From positions 14,949,251 through 15,013,250 of the forward strand of contig NC_064226.1 in NCBI RefSeq assembly GCF_023101765.2: a stretch of 64,000 nt of DNA. The letters are read 5' to 3'. The DNA comes from Spodoptera frugiperda (lineage: Eukaryota > Arthropoda > Insecta > Lepidoptera > Noctuidae). A program made the translations under genes and the position numbers. Below the pieces are notes generated by a model that was not told where the DNA came from, did not search any database, and saw only the letters and a program-made list of their open reading frames with translations. Below, piece by piece: positions 22,918-36,900 of the stretch. Position 1 is the stretch's first letter. Each line of letters starts with the position of its first letter.

Positions 22918-24977
22918 TTACACATGGATTGTACATTCTCGCCGTTCTTGTTCTTTTCTCTGCTGATATCTGTGGACAGAAGACGATAAAATATCAGTTA
23001 ATAAGCAAATATTGTCTATCTGAAATTAATAATGTTTTATTTAGATGTAAATGTGGTGGTTGGTAGCTGGTGGTATAGTTTTCGCTATGAGATAAACTTC
23101 AATCTCATTTTACTTGGTATCACTTGAAAATGTATAATATTATATTCTTACTTGTCAATTAAAGAAGATATATCAGCGGGGACCGGGGCGAAGCTCCCCG
23201 AGAGGCCGTCGCTGCCGTTCGGGCCTCCACTGTCAAAGATAATTTACTTCATTACTGCTAATAGATTACTTTACAAAAAATATATTAGAATTGTTAGGTA
23301 TCTAAGTTTGTAGCAAAGCCGGTTAGTTGTAAGCTTCATGTTGGGTAGTTCTGGTGCCAGTAAAATAAACGCTTAATATAAAATGAATGTCTATGGATAT
23401 GAAAATAAATTAACAAAACAAACTTATTTTCCCAATATAAACAGAGTTAAATAAAACAGTAATGACTACCGCTTTACGTGAAACGTAATACCTCCCTACC
23501 GCAGTTATAAAATAATTAGCAAATGTTTTACTTTGCAAACTAAACTAATAAAATAACGGTAATAATTAAAAAAGAATGGAGGTGCATGGACAAGGTGAGC
23601 GGTGAGCGGCGAGTGGTGAGGAGTGAGCGGGGGAGGTACCTGAGTTCTACCTGCTGGTCGTGCGGGCGCTTCGCCTGCCACTGCCGTACGCACTGTTGCA
23701 GGGTGACGTGCCAGAACCTGGTCAGTAACAAAAATCCATACATACATACATATCGTCACGCCTTTAATCCCCAAACAGAGGTACATTATAGCATGTAATG
23801 CCATTGTGTAAAATGTAAAGCCCAAAATAGGTAAAACTTTAATTCTGTAATATTTCTTTGGTTTTGTACTATTTAAATACTGCAAGTACTATTAAAGTTT
23901 TAGGAACTATATATTTTTTTGGAAAATCCTAAAAAGAACATTATTGCACGGTCACAAAATAAAAAAGTACAATAAATTTACCCTTAGTTGTAGTATTGGC
24001 AGCACTATCGCTATTGTCATCAGAGTCCGTGTGTGTATCCCTCCAGTTATTGGAGGGGGCGCCACCCCCTGCGCTGGCGCATGCGGCGCGCATACGATGC
24101 CGTGCCTCCACTGTCGAGCATTTAGATAGACTCGATTCATCTGTTGGTACAATAATCATACGTCCAAACCATGCTGAGGTTTGGCTAATTTATGTGAGTA
24201 TTATACTTATGAGATAACAGTTTAGCACATCCATTGATAATTTATATTCAAAATAAATAAAACACAATAAAAAAAATACTATTTAAATTAGTAAGGTGTT
24301 GTGTAACAACACTATTTAGAATATTTTTTTAAATAATATAAATGTCACAGGTTTTTACCGCCAAAAGTAACGAATTTGAAAATGAAATGTAACATTAGTT
24401 TTTGTACAATAGATATTTCAATATCTAAAGTTTTGTCAAGTTAGATTAGAAAGTTTTATACATCAATGTTGTACGACATTTGTGTACCTACTACTAAACT
24501 TTTGGCATTGTAAATTGTAAAGTTTGTATTAACTTCAATATTATGGACCATAAAAGTTATAATTAACGTAATTATTAAAACTAGAGTTTACCGTATCTGT
24601 AATGATCGCAGGCGCGATGTCGTCGTCGGTGCGGCGGCGCGGCGTCGTCTTCGCGCCTCGCGAGCGTTCGGAACTGCAGCGAGTGCGCCGCTGACACGCC
24701 GAACGTCGCGTAAGGACTTATTTCGTATAACTCCGCTAAATAATAAAATCAGTAAGTATCAATTTTAAGTTTTAATATTATTACTTTGACCGTGTTAAAT
24801 ACCAAGGTTTATTTTGAAAACTCACCTGAGGAGTCGTCATTAGATTTTTCGTTTCCATTGATAGAGGAAGACGAATATAACTTTTGTCCTTCTCTTAACT
24901 TTTCTCTTTCCGCTTCATTGCTTTCACTTAGTTTTCTGTCGTCTCTCATGTAATGATCGCTTGAAATGCAGAAGAAT
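22918..24977 (-). CDS. Dscam: Dscam cytoplasmic tail, six exons
   Basis: Exons 24977-24826, 24735-24592, 24140-23982, 23717-23651, 23229-23152 and 22969-22918. Conserved pieces are D-H-Y-M-R-D-D, E-L-Y-E-I-S-P-Y-A-T-F and P-A-D-I-S-S-L-I-D-K-Y-Q-Q-R-K-E-Q-E-R-R-E, ending T-I-H-V-stop. The tyrosines in Y-E-I-S-P-Y are candidate phosphotyrosine sites and I-H-V is a class II-like PDZ ligand. The 67-nt exon uses a GTAGAA donor; reading through it hits an in-frame TAG at once, so retention would truncate the tail. I rate the two smallest exons slightly below the rest. Confidence 0.92.
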
Positions 24978-27900
24978 CTGAAACCAACCAAGTAATGATA
25001 TAGGGACTTAAGAGAAGCCATATCTTTTCTTATGTTTTTTTTTTCATATTTATTGTGTTCAATGTGGAATTATGGAACAAAAATATCGATCGACAGTAGC
25101 GCTTAACCACTTGACAGATAGATCTAGGCACACTCTCTCTAAATTAAACTCGTAAGTCTAATGAACGGATTATGGTGTCGTCAATATTTTGTTGACAAAA
25201 TTTCACTATAACACCCATAATTTCAATAAAACAAATGACCAATGATCTTGATTCTTAGATCTTACTTCTTCTTCCCATGCACGAGACACACGATAGCGGC
25301 GAGAGTGACGACTATGACCACGCCACTGGCGACACATGACACCAGCACCGTGCGCATCGACGCAGGCCGGGACGCGCCCGATAGCGGGGATGAGGGCTTC
25401 ATTGGGGGGATTCGACCTGGAAAAATGGAATAGGATATTAGTCTACCTCATACCTATTATTTCAAAAAATACAATATCGATTACACTCTTTAGCATATGC
25501 ATTGGTGTTGGCGCTAGATAAAAATCACATCTGAAGACCTGTTAAAATCAATGAATCTGTTACCTCCTGCAAGAGTGTGGGTATCTGCATTGAGGGTGAC
25601 CCGCTCCATGCCCGCGTCGCTGTACGCTTCCACTGCCAGCTCGTACCAAGTAGCTGGCGTAAGTTCAGCCACTACATGACTTGCTGAGCTTAACCCGTCG
25701 CCAACCTACGATAATACATTTGTATATCAGGCTCCAAGCTTAAGCGAACCGAATGCATAGACGAAAATAACTCAAGTTACATCAAAAGTAGCACACTTAA
25801 TCATCAATCCTTTAATCTATTTAAAAAAATCTCATATAGCATTACCTTGATCCAATGTTCTGATCCAGCTCTCCGGTACGACACCCTAAATCCTAATATG
25901 GGACAGCCACCATCTCGCCACGCGTAGAAGTTTATCTTTATTGCTGTTGAGTTCATGTGTACATGGTCTTCTGGCTTTGGCGGTTTGGGACCTGAAACAG
26001 AAAAAACCCAAAGATTAATTCACTCTACTATAGGTTTCCTCATGTTCTTTAAAATATTTGCTTCCAGTATTGCTAGAGTTCTATTTAAGAATGTTGACTT
26101 ACGTCCTCCTCTTGTAGTGGCAGTCAGTATATCACTGGGTGGTCCTATAGATATCCTGTTCCGAGCTTGTATCTTTGCATTGTACGTAGAACCGCACTTG
26201 AGCATGTCCATTGTGTAGGAGTTGACTTCAGGAGACAGGTCTACTGTATGCCATTCACTGTCTGAGGCTTGCTTGTAGTGGAGGAGAAAACCTGAGAAGC
26301 ATCAAACGTTGATCGCGTTAAATACGTAATTCACCACAGAATAAAGACAAAAATAAATCTGTTTGTCATGAGAGAAGGTTTCTGCTTTTCTTTTTTTTTA
26401 CATTTAATGGGTCGACGTTTGGCCGCTATCTCACCTGATGGTAAGTGATGATGCGGCCTATGGTTCAAAAAGTGAAGTGTAGTGTATTGACGGAAATAAT
26501 CAGTTGTCTCCATCATTAATGGGTCTACTAGTTTCTAGATATCGTACCTAATATAGGTTCTGTAGTATCCCCAGGTAGCTGCCAATGCAGTTTGATGCTG
26601 GAAGTGGTGGTGTACTGTAGGGAGAGCGTAGGCGCTGCAGGTGGCATGATGGCCACCACCACGTACACTATCGTGTCTTCTCCAATCGTGTTGCTTGCTG
26701 TGCATGTGAAGTTCCCCGACGATTGCTCATTTACTTCTGTAAGTGAAATTGTGGAAAAAGTTATAATTATGCCGCAAATATTCCCATTTTATGAGTCTAG
26801 TAAATCCTCGCTTTTTAGTGTGTATACTGTGTATGAGAAATACACACTAAAATGTCAATGTGTATACTGTGTATGAGAAATACACACTAAAATGTCAATG
26901 TGTATACTGTGTATGAGAAATACACACTAAAAAGCGAGGATTTGTACTTCGAGTAGGGGTTCCGCTTTTTGTTGGTTGATGTTACCTCGTATATGCAGAT
27001 GTCCTCGATGCGTGACCTGGTAGTACTGGTGGTGCGTGACGGGCAGGCGCGCGTGTGCCCAGCGGGAGCGCGGCGCGGGCGCCCCCACGCACGTGCAAGC
27101 CAGCAGCACGCTGCGGCCCGCGCCCACCCACACCCAGCGACCGAACGACGCGATGCGCGCCGGTACTGGAGGCATACCACATCATTCATTGTTGTTTTTT
27201 CTTTAAATGTAGGACAGCCTTTCTACTAACAACAATTCTGAGATCAAGCTTATTGTAAGCAAGAGGAAAATCTCTATCTTTTAATCTCCAGTGTTGGTGT
27301 TATTACTTACTTCTAGCACTAGGTCCTTGTCCAACCACAAGTGTGGACTCTCCCTCTCCAGAACCCGTGGTAGCTGACACCCAGAATTCGTACAACTGGT
27401 TTTCCATTAAGTTTCGAACTTGGAACATTAGTTCTGTATCGGTTTTCTTATCTGCGGGTACTGTGAAACTTGAGTGCTTGCCCAAACTGCAATGAATACA
27501 ATATATAAATACATGAAAATGCCCATAAGCATAAAAATATTCCATCATGAGATAAAATATTATTATTTACCGTCCTGCTTCTCTATAATACACGGTGTAA
27601 TGCGATATGACACCATTCGGATGAACTGGGGGCAACCAGCTGACCAGCACAGAGTCACTGGAGAACGCTAGTGCTTTGATCTTCTCAGGTGCTGAAGGAA
27701 CTGTGAACGCAAAGACCAAAGAATTTTAATACATTTTACGTTACCTGCAAATCAATTCTTTGTTCATAAAGAGTGTCATATTCCTTCTTTAACTTTAATT
27801 TAAACGTGGCTTACCATCTTCCTCCGTCATGCAGTAGACCGGTAGACTTCTTTTGCCGTCTCCAGCATTTGTGAAGGCGAGAACTTGTATGGAATAATTG

Positions 27901-30900
27901 GAATATTTACGTAGAGTGTGCAAGTATGTGTCTGTTGTTGTCACGCGTTTGATTTCGCCAACGTCCACTGAAAAGTAAATGGCATTTCTGTTAACTGCGT
28001 CTGAAGGTCTTGAAATGTCTGCAACTAATACAATCAGATGATATTTTAATATATGGACAAATTAAAAACGTGAGTGTACCATGATCTGTCGTTAGTGGAG
28101 AGTAGATAACTTTGTAGCCTTGGATTAGGCCGCCATGTTGTCCAATCGGTGGCGGGTTCCATGACACTTTCATACTGGAAGACGATAGAGCTGAGCAGGA
28201 CACTCTTGTAGGTGGTGATTCTGGTACTGGAATTTAATTTTTAATGAGTAAAGTTCACAGTAACTTATTTAAATAATTAAAATAACAAAGGGTCTTGCTT
28301 TAAAATAATAATCATTTAAGTCTATTTTTCTAAGTTTACCTCCTTCCAAAGTTGTAGCAGACACTGGCGCAGACGCAGGTCCGGCCGCGACGCCATTGAA
28401 TGCTCTCACGCGCACTTCATATCTCGTGAACTTGCGCAGTGCAGATAAACTCAGCTCAGTAGCCGACCACCCGTTCACTGTTAGCGTTCTGTAAAAAAAA
28501 AATATGTAATAATTTGTGTCGGTAGATACTATTTCTATTGTGCATTAACTAAGATATATCTTCTGTGTACTATGTAATTTAAGTAAAGACCTTGTAGAAT
28601 TCCTGAGCGCTGGTGAAGCAGGACTGAGCTCCACACAGGTGACGGAGTAGCCCAGCAGCTCTCCATGCCAGGCGTCCCGCGGAGGTGGCCGCCATGACAC
28701 GTGTAACTCCCCTGGTCCACCAGGTGTCACGTGCACGTTGGTTGGTGCTTCTGAAGGAGCTGTGGAATGGAGATAATTAATGTTAATACCTCTTTTACAC
28801 AAATTGCGGAAATATTTGCCTTTTCTTGGCAAACTTTTATAGTACCTTCTTCCTGTGTCTTCACCACAACTGGGTCGGTGTACGCACTCCTATCGATTTG
28901 GTTGATGGCAGCTATCCGGATCATGTACGCGGTATGCGGCTTGAGGCTGCCCAGCAGTGCTTCGTAATGTATATCACCTTTCTTGGTAAGACTGTGAAGT
29001 TTCACAATGGTTTGTTACGTAAATCGTAAATAGAAGATGTTATACCAATGACGTAAAGACTAGTATCATTTGTGGTCTTCTAGAAAGTACGAGACACCAT
29101 ACTTCTATTTTTCAACTTACGTGACGTGCGAGTGTGCGATCCCATGGACGGAGACGTTAAGTGTAACTGCGGCATCCCACTGGTTGACCCTGATAGCTCC
29201 CTGAGCTGATAGCGCGCAGTACTGCAACGTATAGCCCACGAGGGGAGAGTTGCCGTCGAAGCCTTGACTCCAGGACAGGCGGACAGCTCGGCTTAGTATC
29301 TCCGTTACAGATAGAGAGTGGGGAGTATCGGGTTTTTCTGAGGACAGAACAAAGGTGAGAATAACGGAAGAATAAATGTTCAAGAAATTGTAAATTGTTG
29401 GTGTTGAACTGACCTTGGACGGAAAGATAAATGTAATGGTCACTGTGACCGTACGCGTTAACAGCTTGACACTTGTACACTCCGGAGTCCTGCCGGTCCG
29501 CCCGGCTGATGTATAACTGGGATCTTAAACCACTATCAGTCTTTGCTTCTGAGATGCTTAGCCTGAAATAATTATCTTACAAATCAATTAACAAGAAACT
29601 ATGTTAACCGAAAGTCCGATTCGTATGGTTGAAGCAAATGTTTTGCCTTTTTAGCGCCTTTTGTCTTGTTGATTGTAGACGTATGCTACAGAGAAATAAT
29701 GATCTTACCTATATGTATTAAGATCTAAGTGGTTCATGTTGTGTGCCCACGTCACTCTGATGGGGCTGTCTCCGCGCACGTCGCACACTAGTGTCGCAGG
29801 CGCGTCTCGCCGTGCTGTCATGTTGTGGGACGTCAGTTCAAACCTCGCAGGTTCTGTAGAAGAAATATCAATAATGCTTGAGATAATGTAAAGGATAGTA
29901 AGAAGAAATCAAGAAGGAAAATATAGAGGTACGTTAAAACTTACCATTGACAGAAACGAATATGGTTTTGGTAAGTGCAGATCCGACACCATTCTCAGAC
30001 TTGCACATGTAGTTCCCCTCGTCGTAGGGGAGAGCTGACTCTATCCAGAGTGTTCCGTTTGATAGGAACTGAAACCTGCCGCCCAGGTTTATTAGAGGAA
30101 CATAGTCTGTTGATGACCCTGGAAACAAGGTAGAACTTGAATATCAAATAGAAGAAATGGGGATTCATTAATGTTTTTATAAAATATCCAAATCTTCAAT
30201 CCCCAAACCACAAATCCCCAAAAGAACATTGGCCGTCCATTAATTGGCTTGGCTAACAAATAGGTATCAGTCTAGTGGAATACCTGGGAGATTATGCTAG
30301 ATTTTTTAACCTACCTCTCTGCTTCAGCCACGTGACTTGTGGCGCAGGTGAGCCCGTGGTCTGACAATGCAAGGCCAACGGTTCACCAGCCAGCACTGCC
30401 TCATCCTTAGGTTCCACCACCCACTTAGGGGAGACTGCAGCGTGCAAGTAAGTCAACTTTCTTTTACTTCTGAATTCAATACAGAATTAACATTACTTTT
30501 AAAATTGGTTGTCAGTAGGTAAGACTACAGAGAGTTATTATATTAAACCTATCCGAGCTACTCTGCAGACGCTGCAACACTTTGATAATATGTGCTTATT
30601 TAATACGACGGTTTGTATTTTTTACATAGAATTTTAAAAAGCCAAATTCAACACAGCAAGCAAGCATAATATGAAAGTTGTAAAATAACTTGGTAGTGTT
30701 TGTATGAACGACAAAGTTATATTTGCGGTTTTTGAAAATGTTTTATTTCTAAAAAACTAAAAATGATATCTCGTTCAAACCAATTTTCGTTGTTAGTTTC
30801 TATTGAAATCTGCAGCATATATTTTTTTCAGTTTTCTCACTCTCTTATTTTAAAAGTTAGAGGGGGGGGGACACTCATTTTTCCACTTTGGAAGCGTCTA

Positions 30901-33900
30901 ACTTTCAAACGATTGATTTTGACGAAAAGTGGTTTTAGGAATCTTAATATCTTTTTTAAAGACCTATCCACAGACACCCATCACGGATATGTTAGATGAA
31001 AAAAATATTTTTTTTAATCAGTTCCATGTATGGAGTGCCCCCCTTTAATTTTTAAATTTATTAATTTTTATTCAAAATTCGATTAGCGGTTATCAAAATA
31101 CATAATCGTACAAAGTTTCAATTATATAGGCCCAACAGTTTCGGAAATAAATGGCTGTGACATACGGACGGACAGACATGATATTTACCTAATAAGGGTT
31201 CCGTTTTTTGCCATTTGGCTACGGAACCCTAAAAAAGTAATTTAATACAGCGCTAAAAAAGCTATGTTCACGTCGTATTCCTAACATGCTGGTGAAAACT
31301 TTTGAGACATAAGAATAGAGTTAAATAATATCGCACCGTCTGCAGAGTGCTTTCTTCAGTTATTTGCATTTTATACAATTTTTACCTTTCCTTCAGCAGC
31401 AAAATATTGTTATGAATATAAAAGTTACATAAGAGTTACCTACCTATTTTAATTCAGTTAAGAAATCTGATAACTTAATCAAGGCACATTCTTCGAATAT
31501 TAAACGTTATATTTACCTAATAATCTTTTCTGAATTTCATAATCATGTGTTTGTTCTAGTATTTACTTACTAAAGATAGTTTTCAAATTACCTTAGGTAA
31601 TAATTATTTTGTCAATTATTATCATAAAGGGAAACGGTATACAGTAACATTATACCTAATAATTTATAATACATTAATAGTAATTTATTTAAAAGACATC
31701 GTTTGTCAAGTAAATGAATAAAAAAGTACCTGGCTTTTATAGTTTTCAACAACAACAATTACGGCGATAGGTTGACTTGAAATATTACTAAACTTATTTC
31801 TGTTTAACCTAGTGACAGGCTGATTACCTCTGTTACAAATACATATCGATGAGGTAGCTCATTACGAATTTTACGAAGACATACTCAGAACAGATTCTGA
31901 TATAATTAAATGCATAAAGTTAAATAACTTTGAATCGAAGACGTCCAAAGTGGAGATACTTATAAATAAATTTACCGTTTTCATAAGCCATCTGAAATCC
32001 AACGCTGTGCAAAACAAAAATGTACAATAATTTATACTGTTTAATGATAAAACGTTTACCGAGAAATAAATGTGCGCTGTGAGTAAAGTGCTTTTATAAG
32101 TGCATTTATTTCCGATGGTTTTATTCAATCTGCGCGGAATGAAATGCTAAGTTTCATAAATGCAACGTTAATATTCTTTTTAAAATGCTCGTGAAATGAC
32201 GTGGAACGAAGTGCAGTAGAAAATGAATAAAGCCATCGTTATGTGCACTTGTTTGAACAAGGGAACTACTCGTCGTGGCAATATTGTGATCCTGCAAAGT
32301 AACCAGCATACAATATAGACAAAATAATGACAACTCGGTGCTCTGTGCAAGCGTGATTAGCCTCTTTGATGATGGCAGCGCGGCGCGGCGGTGGAGTACC
32401 TACTCGTATTTGTTGACTATACAACAAAGCTTTTATATCAACACATTGTTCAAGTTATAGTGATGATAAACTCTATTTTAAGTCATAGGTCCCTATTAAA
32501 AAGCAACTTTTTAGTTTATTTTCATTAGTATGTAAATTATTAAGATCGCTAAATGAAGTCCTCTTGTTCTCGTCTAATTAAGTTACGTGACTACTGCCAA
32601 GAATAAAGTAAGATGAGTAGGTACTTATTTAAGGTCTAAATATTTTTTCTAAATTACGAGTATAACCCTCGAGAATAGAAGAATCTAAATCCGAATTCGA
32701 ATCACATTCAATAATGACTTGTAGTCAAGTAAAATCTCGAGCTATATATAGACTCCACCCGCCCCCGCGCTTCCACATCACATGGACATCATGACGGTGC
32801 TTGGTGCTCTGGTGCATATTGACATGGCGGTTACCTTTGACCACCAGTTCGGCGGTATAGTTAACCTTGGCCGCGGTATTGGAGGCCACGCAAGTGTACA
32901 ACCCGCTGTGCCGGGCGAACACCTCTTTGAATACGAGGTTGCTGAAAAAATCAGCACCCCGTTCTTCCACCTACACAACCAGGCCAGGCTTTGAAGATTT
33001 GCTTAGGTACATAAGTTATTAAACAGATAATTTGTTGCAGATCGAAGTGAACCGAATATTGTAACTTGTTAAGAACCCGCCTGGATTTTTAACAAAAACT
33101 TGAAGGTATCTCTCTATACTCTTTTTTTTTACCAACCTGTAAGCTAGAAGGAATGGGTGCGTTGTCCTTGAGCCACGTGAAGTGAACGGGCATGTCTCCT
33201 GACGTCACGCTGCAGCTGACTTGTGCACGCTTGCCTTCTTGCAAGTTGGCAGAAAAAGAGAATGGCTCTATTTCTGGAGGATCTAGGACAAATTCATTAT
33301 GGTAATATCAAATATCCTTTAAAATGCGATTCAGTAGAGGTTTTAGTGATTTAGATACTCACTGCTAACAACAAGCTGCAATTCTCGTCTGGCTATCTCT
33401 CCGTGTGGGCCCATGACTGCACAGGTATAAGCTCCTGCATATGAGGGCTCGACTCGAGATACTTTGAGGGCACCATCGATACTGCTGTCCCATTCTACTG
33501 GGCTGCCATCTCGCTCCCATTTCACTGAGCTGCATAAGGAAAAGTGATGAAAAAAGAAAAACCATTCGACGGTGATGAGATTTCAGATTGTTGTTTATCT
33601 TCTTACCTGATTGGATAGCCAGAGTAAGGGCAATACAGAACCAGCTCTCGTCCAGCTACTGCTCGGATTGGACCTATGGATCTCACGTATGGTGGACCTG
33701 CAATGCGGCATCCGTTACATAAAACGTCCTATTTTGTCATAGTCTAACACTGTTCAAAAGTATAGGGAGTAATTCCTCACCATAAATATTGAGTCTGGAT
33801 GTGTGGGACACTTCTCCAAGGGAGTTGGCTGCTCTGCAAGTGTATAGGCCTCCATCTTCCGACCGAACGGCTGAGATGTTCAAGTAGCTGACGACATCAT

Positions 33901-36900
33901 TCGTTTTGGTCGCGAACTGTTCCACGCTGTATCTGCCAAAAAGGATTTTGTTATAATATCTGTATATTGTATGAAGGTCGTAGATACGGATAACAGATCT
34001 CTGCACTTTAAGCTACTTCAATCTGTCAGCCGATTTTCCACTTTACTGTATCGAGATAATTTTCAAAATCTTTTGGCAGATTAATGCTAGCTCATTAAAA
34101 TGGAAGCATGTTCTAAATTGTTCCACATACCTGTGTCCTCTAGCCATGGTGTTCAGCGGCTGGCCATCCAACATCCAGGTGAAGTGAGGTGGAGGTGAAC
34201 CAGCGGCGGAGCATTTAAGTGTCACAACCTGTCCAGGTCTTAGCACCTGTTCTATAAATGTGTACTGGAGTTCTGGGGCCGTGTCTGGGTAGAAAAAAAA
34301 AGCATTTATTCGATGATCCATAAACAAACACCAATACTTAATGAGTAAATGAATTTATGATTCAGTCCATTAGCTAGCTTCTCATTTCATTCGTAGTGGA
34401 TTTGTAAACAGAATAATGAGCAAGAAACTCAGTCTCAATTACAGTTTAATTGCTATATACTCTATAGTCTTGTATGTTTTATTTAATAATTAACGCAAAA
34501 CTGAGTGAATTATTGTTACTCACCTCCTAACCTCAGCTCAGCGCTAGCTTGAGCGGAATCCCTCTCATTCCTAGCCATGCACTGGTACACTCCCTTGTCA
34601 GCCCTGTGCACTGAGGAGATTATCAGCTGCTCCCCATTGTTCTGCACCCTGACTCTGCCCCCAGCAACCCCAGCTCCGAGTGGCACTCCATTGTGCAGCC
34701 ACTCCAAGCGAGGGGCAGGCCACCCTCCCCATGTGCAGTTGATGATGGCTGTGCCACCGCTGTTTACGACCTAGACAAGATAAAAATAGTGCTCTAGTAT
34801 AATACTGTTAATAAATTATATTGATAGTAGTTTCAAAGTCCCATACAATAATTAAATTGTCCAGTAAATTCTATTTCCAGGATAAATTAAAAGAAACTCA
34901 TAACAAAAAAGAATTCTCTTATCCGAGTGAAGTATTCTTATCCTTTTTTCCTCTGTTCATAAGTAAATCAGACAAATAAATATATACGCAAGTACCGCGC
35001 GATCATAATGGAAGAGAAGGTTTATTTGCTAATAAACGACACTATTTGCTTTTACGACGCCTCGTTTAATTAAACCGAATATATACGCACAGAAATATCA
35101 ATAATTTTGTTACATACTCCGATCTACATGTAAGGATGACACAATAACCAAAAACTCGTATCTATACCAACCATGTTTTTATACAAACTAAAGAACCCAT
35201 CCCAGACTTTCAGTCAAGGCTATTTTCAATATTCACAAAAAAACATTTATTTTGATTACAAGTACTTTGACCAACATATCAGTTCGTCCCGAGCCAACCA
35301 AAACATTATACCAAAATATGACAAAGATAAAGTACCCTTTTACCTATATTTATGCTACAATAAATCAGAGAGTTTGTCGGTATATTTTATCTTTATGAAA
35401 ATGTTTGTGTAAGTAGCTACGTATGTGTGTAGCAACACTCTTTAACTATTCTATTACGGTCCATAGATCCTTAGCTTTAGACGTTATAAAAACCTTTTCT
35501 TAAGTAGCAACTTTTTCTTTTACAAAATGAAAATCTTTCCTCGGATTATACAGACGCTGAAGCTTTTCTAATTTTTACACTTAATTAGTTCTTTGATGCA
35601 CAAAAATACTGTAAAGTTTTACAAGAAGGTAGTTTAATATAGAGTACATTACTGCCAACTTCATTTTTGCTTTTCAAGATTATTTGTTGAATCCAGTTTT
35701 GTTTTCGTAGTACCTATAAATTGGGATCTAGTACGTAGGTAAATGTTCATCATAAATAGCAATAGAATAGTAGATATAATAATAATATAATGTATGTTTA
35801 TCACTGTTGTATGAGCCAACCCTATCTATAATTGCGCGCGTAATGTTTGCGGCTCGGTATCGGGACGTATTTATTTTATTTTACGTCGCAAATATCCTGG
35901 CGGCAGTAAGTTCGCGCGCTGTTACAATAAAATTTCACGTATTTTTTGAACAATCGCCCATGATTGTTGTTTATTTTGCCTGATGACTGCATTGACTCTC
36001 AAATTAATCAAATATCTGTTTTAAATTTAAATTAATAATGTAACTTTTTACTTGTTACATGACATAATATGATCACAGTTACTACATATACGTAAAGCCT
36101 AATTTCCCTTAAGGTATTTAAACAATGACATACTTGTAGTATCAGGTTATTACTAAACTTATTATTGTTTAGTTCTATTCAAACCTATCTGTATAGGATA
36201 ATGTCTAGCTAAGCTTCGCTTCCAATTAAAATAACGGTCAGTAAACAAGAACAACAGGAGATAGGTCTAATAACACTCACTCTAAACATGGTATTATGAG
36301 TGTCAGCAAAATCAATAGGAACACGAGTGTTCAGTATAATGCCAGTGATGGAGCGATCCACGACTGCAATCAGCACCTATTTCGCACATCGAAGCGATCA
36401 TTTCGCAGAATTACGAGAACATTTCACCACTGTACACTGATTTTCCACTGCGATAGCTCTTTATGTGGCCAAGCAAGTTATCATTGTATCGCACCCGCTT
36501 TAATACTGTTGTGTTGGGATTAATATTTCCATTTATGCTATTAGTTCATTATTTTATAGGGTTAATTGAATTGAAATAGATTTATTTATAAATAGATTCA
36601 TTATGTAATTTGGATACGAACGACAAATTATTTTCTGCTCTGTATTTTTTACCATGTTAGTAGACGTATTTGCCGTAGAAGATAAATTCGACTTAAAAAA
36701 AGCTACGTTCTACCAATTTGGTAAGTGCAACACGGTACAAAATACCGTCTAAGTACATCTAGTCAGGTAGTTAAAACACGGCGTTGCTGCAAAGGAGCGC
36801 TCGTTTTCACTTCAGATTTTATCTGACACCAGACGCGGGAGCTGTGCACTACATTTTAGCCAAAATACTTAGTATCCAAACAAGACTGTGGAGAGTAGAG

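Noticed and set aside
26887..27258. Several long open frames on both strands at the GC-rich Ig10 exon
   Set aside because: Shadows of the real minus-strand exon 27165-26986; GC-rich sequence leaves all frames open.
30763..30999. Plus-strand 78-codon frame
   Set aside because: Lies inside the dispersed repeat at 30690-31235.
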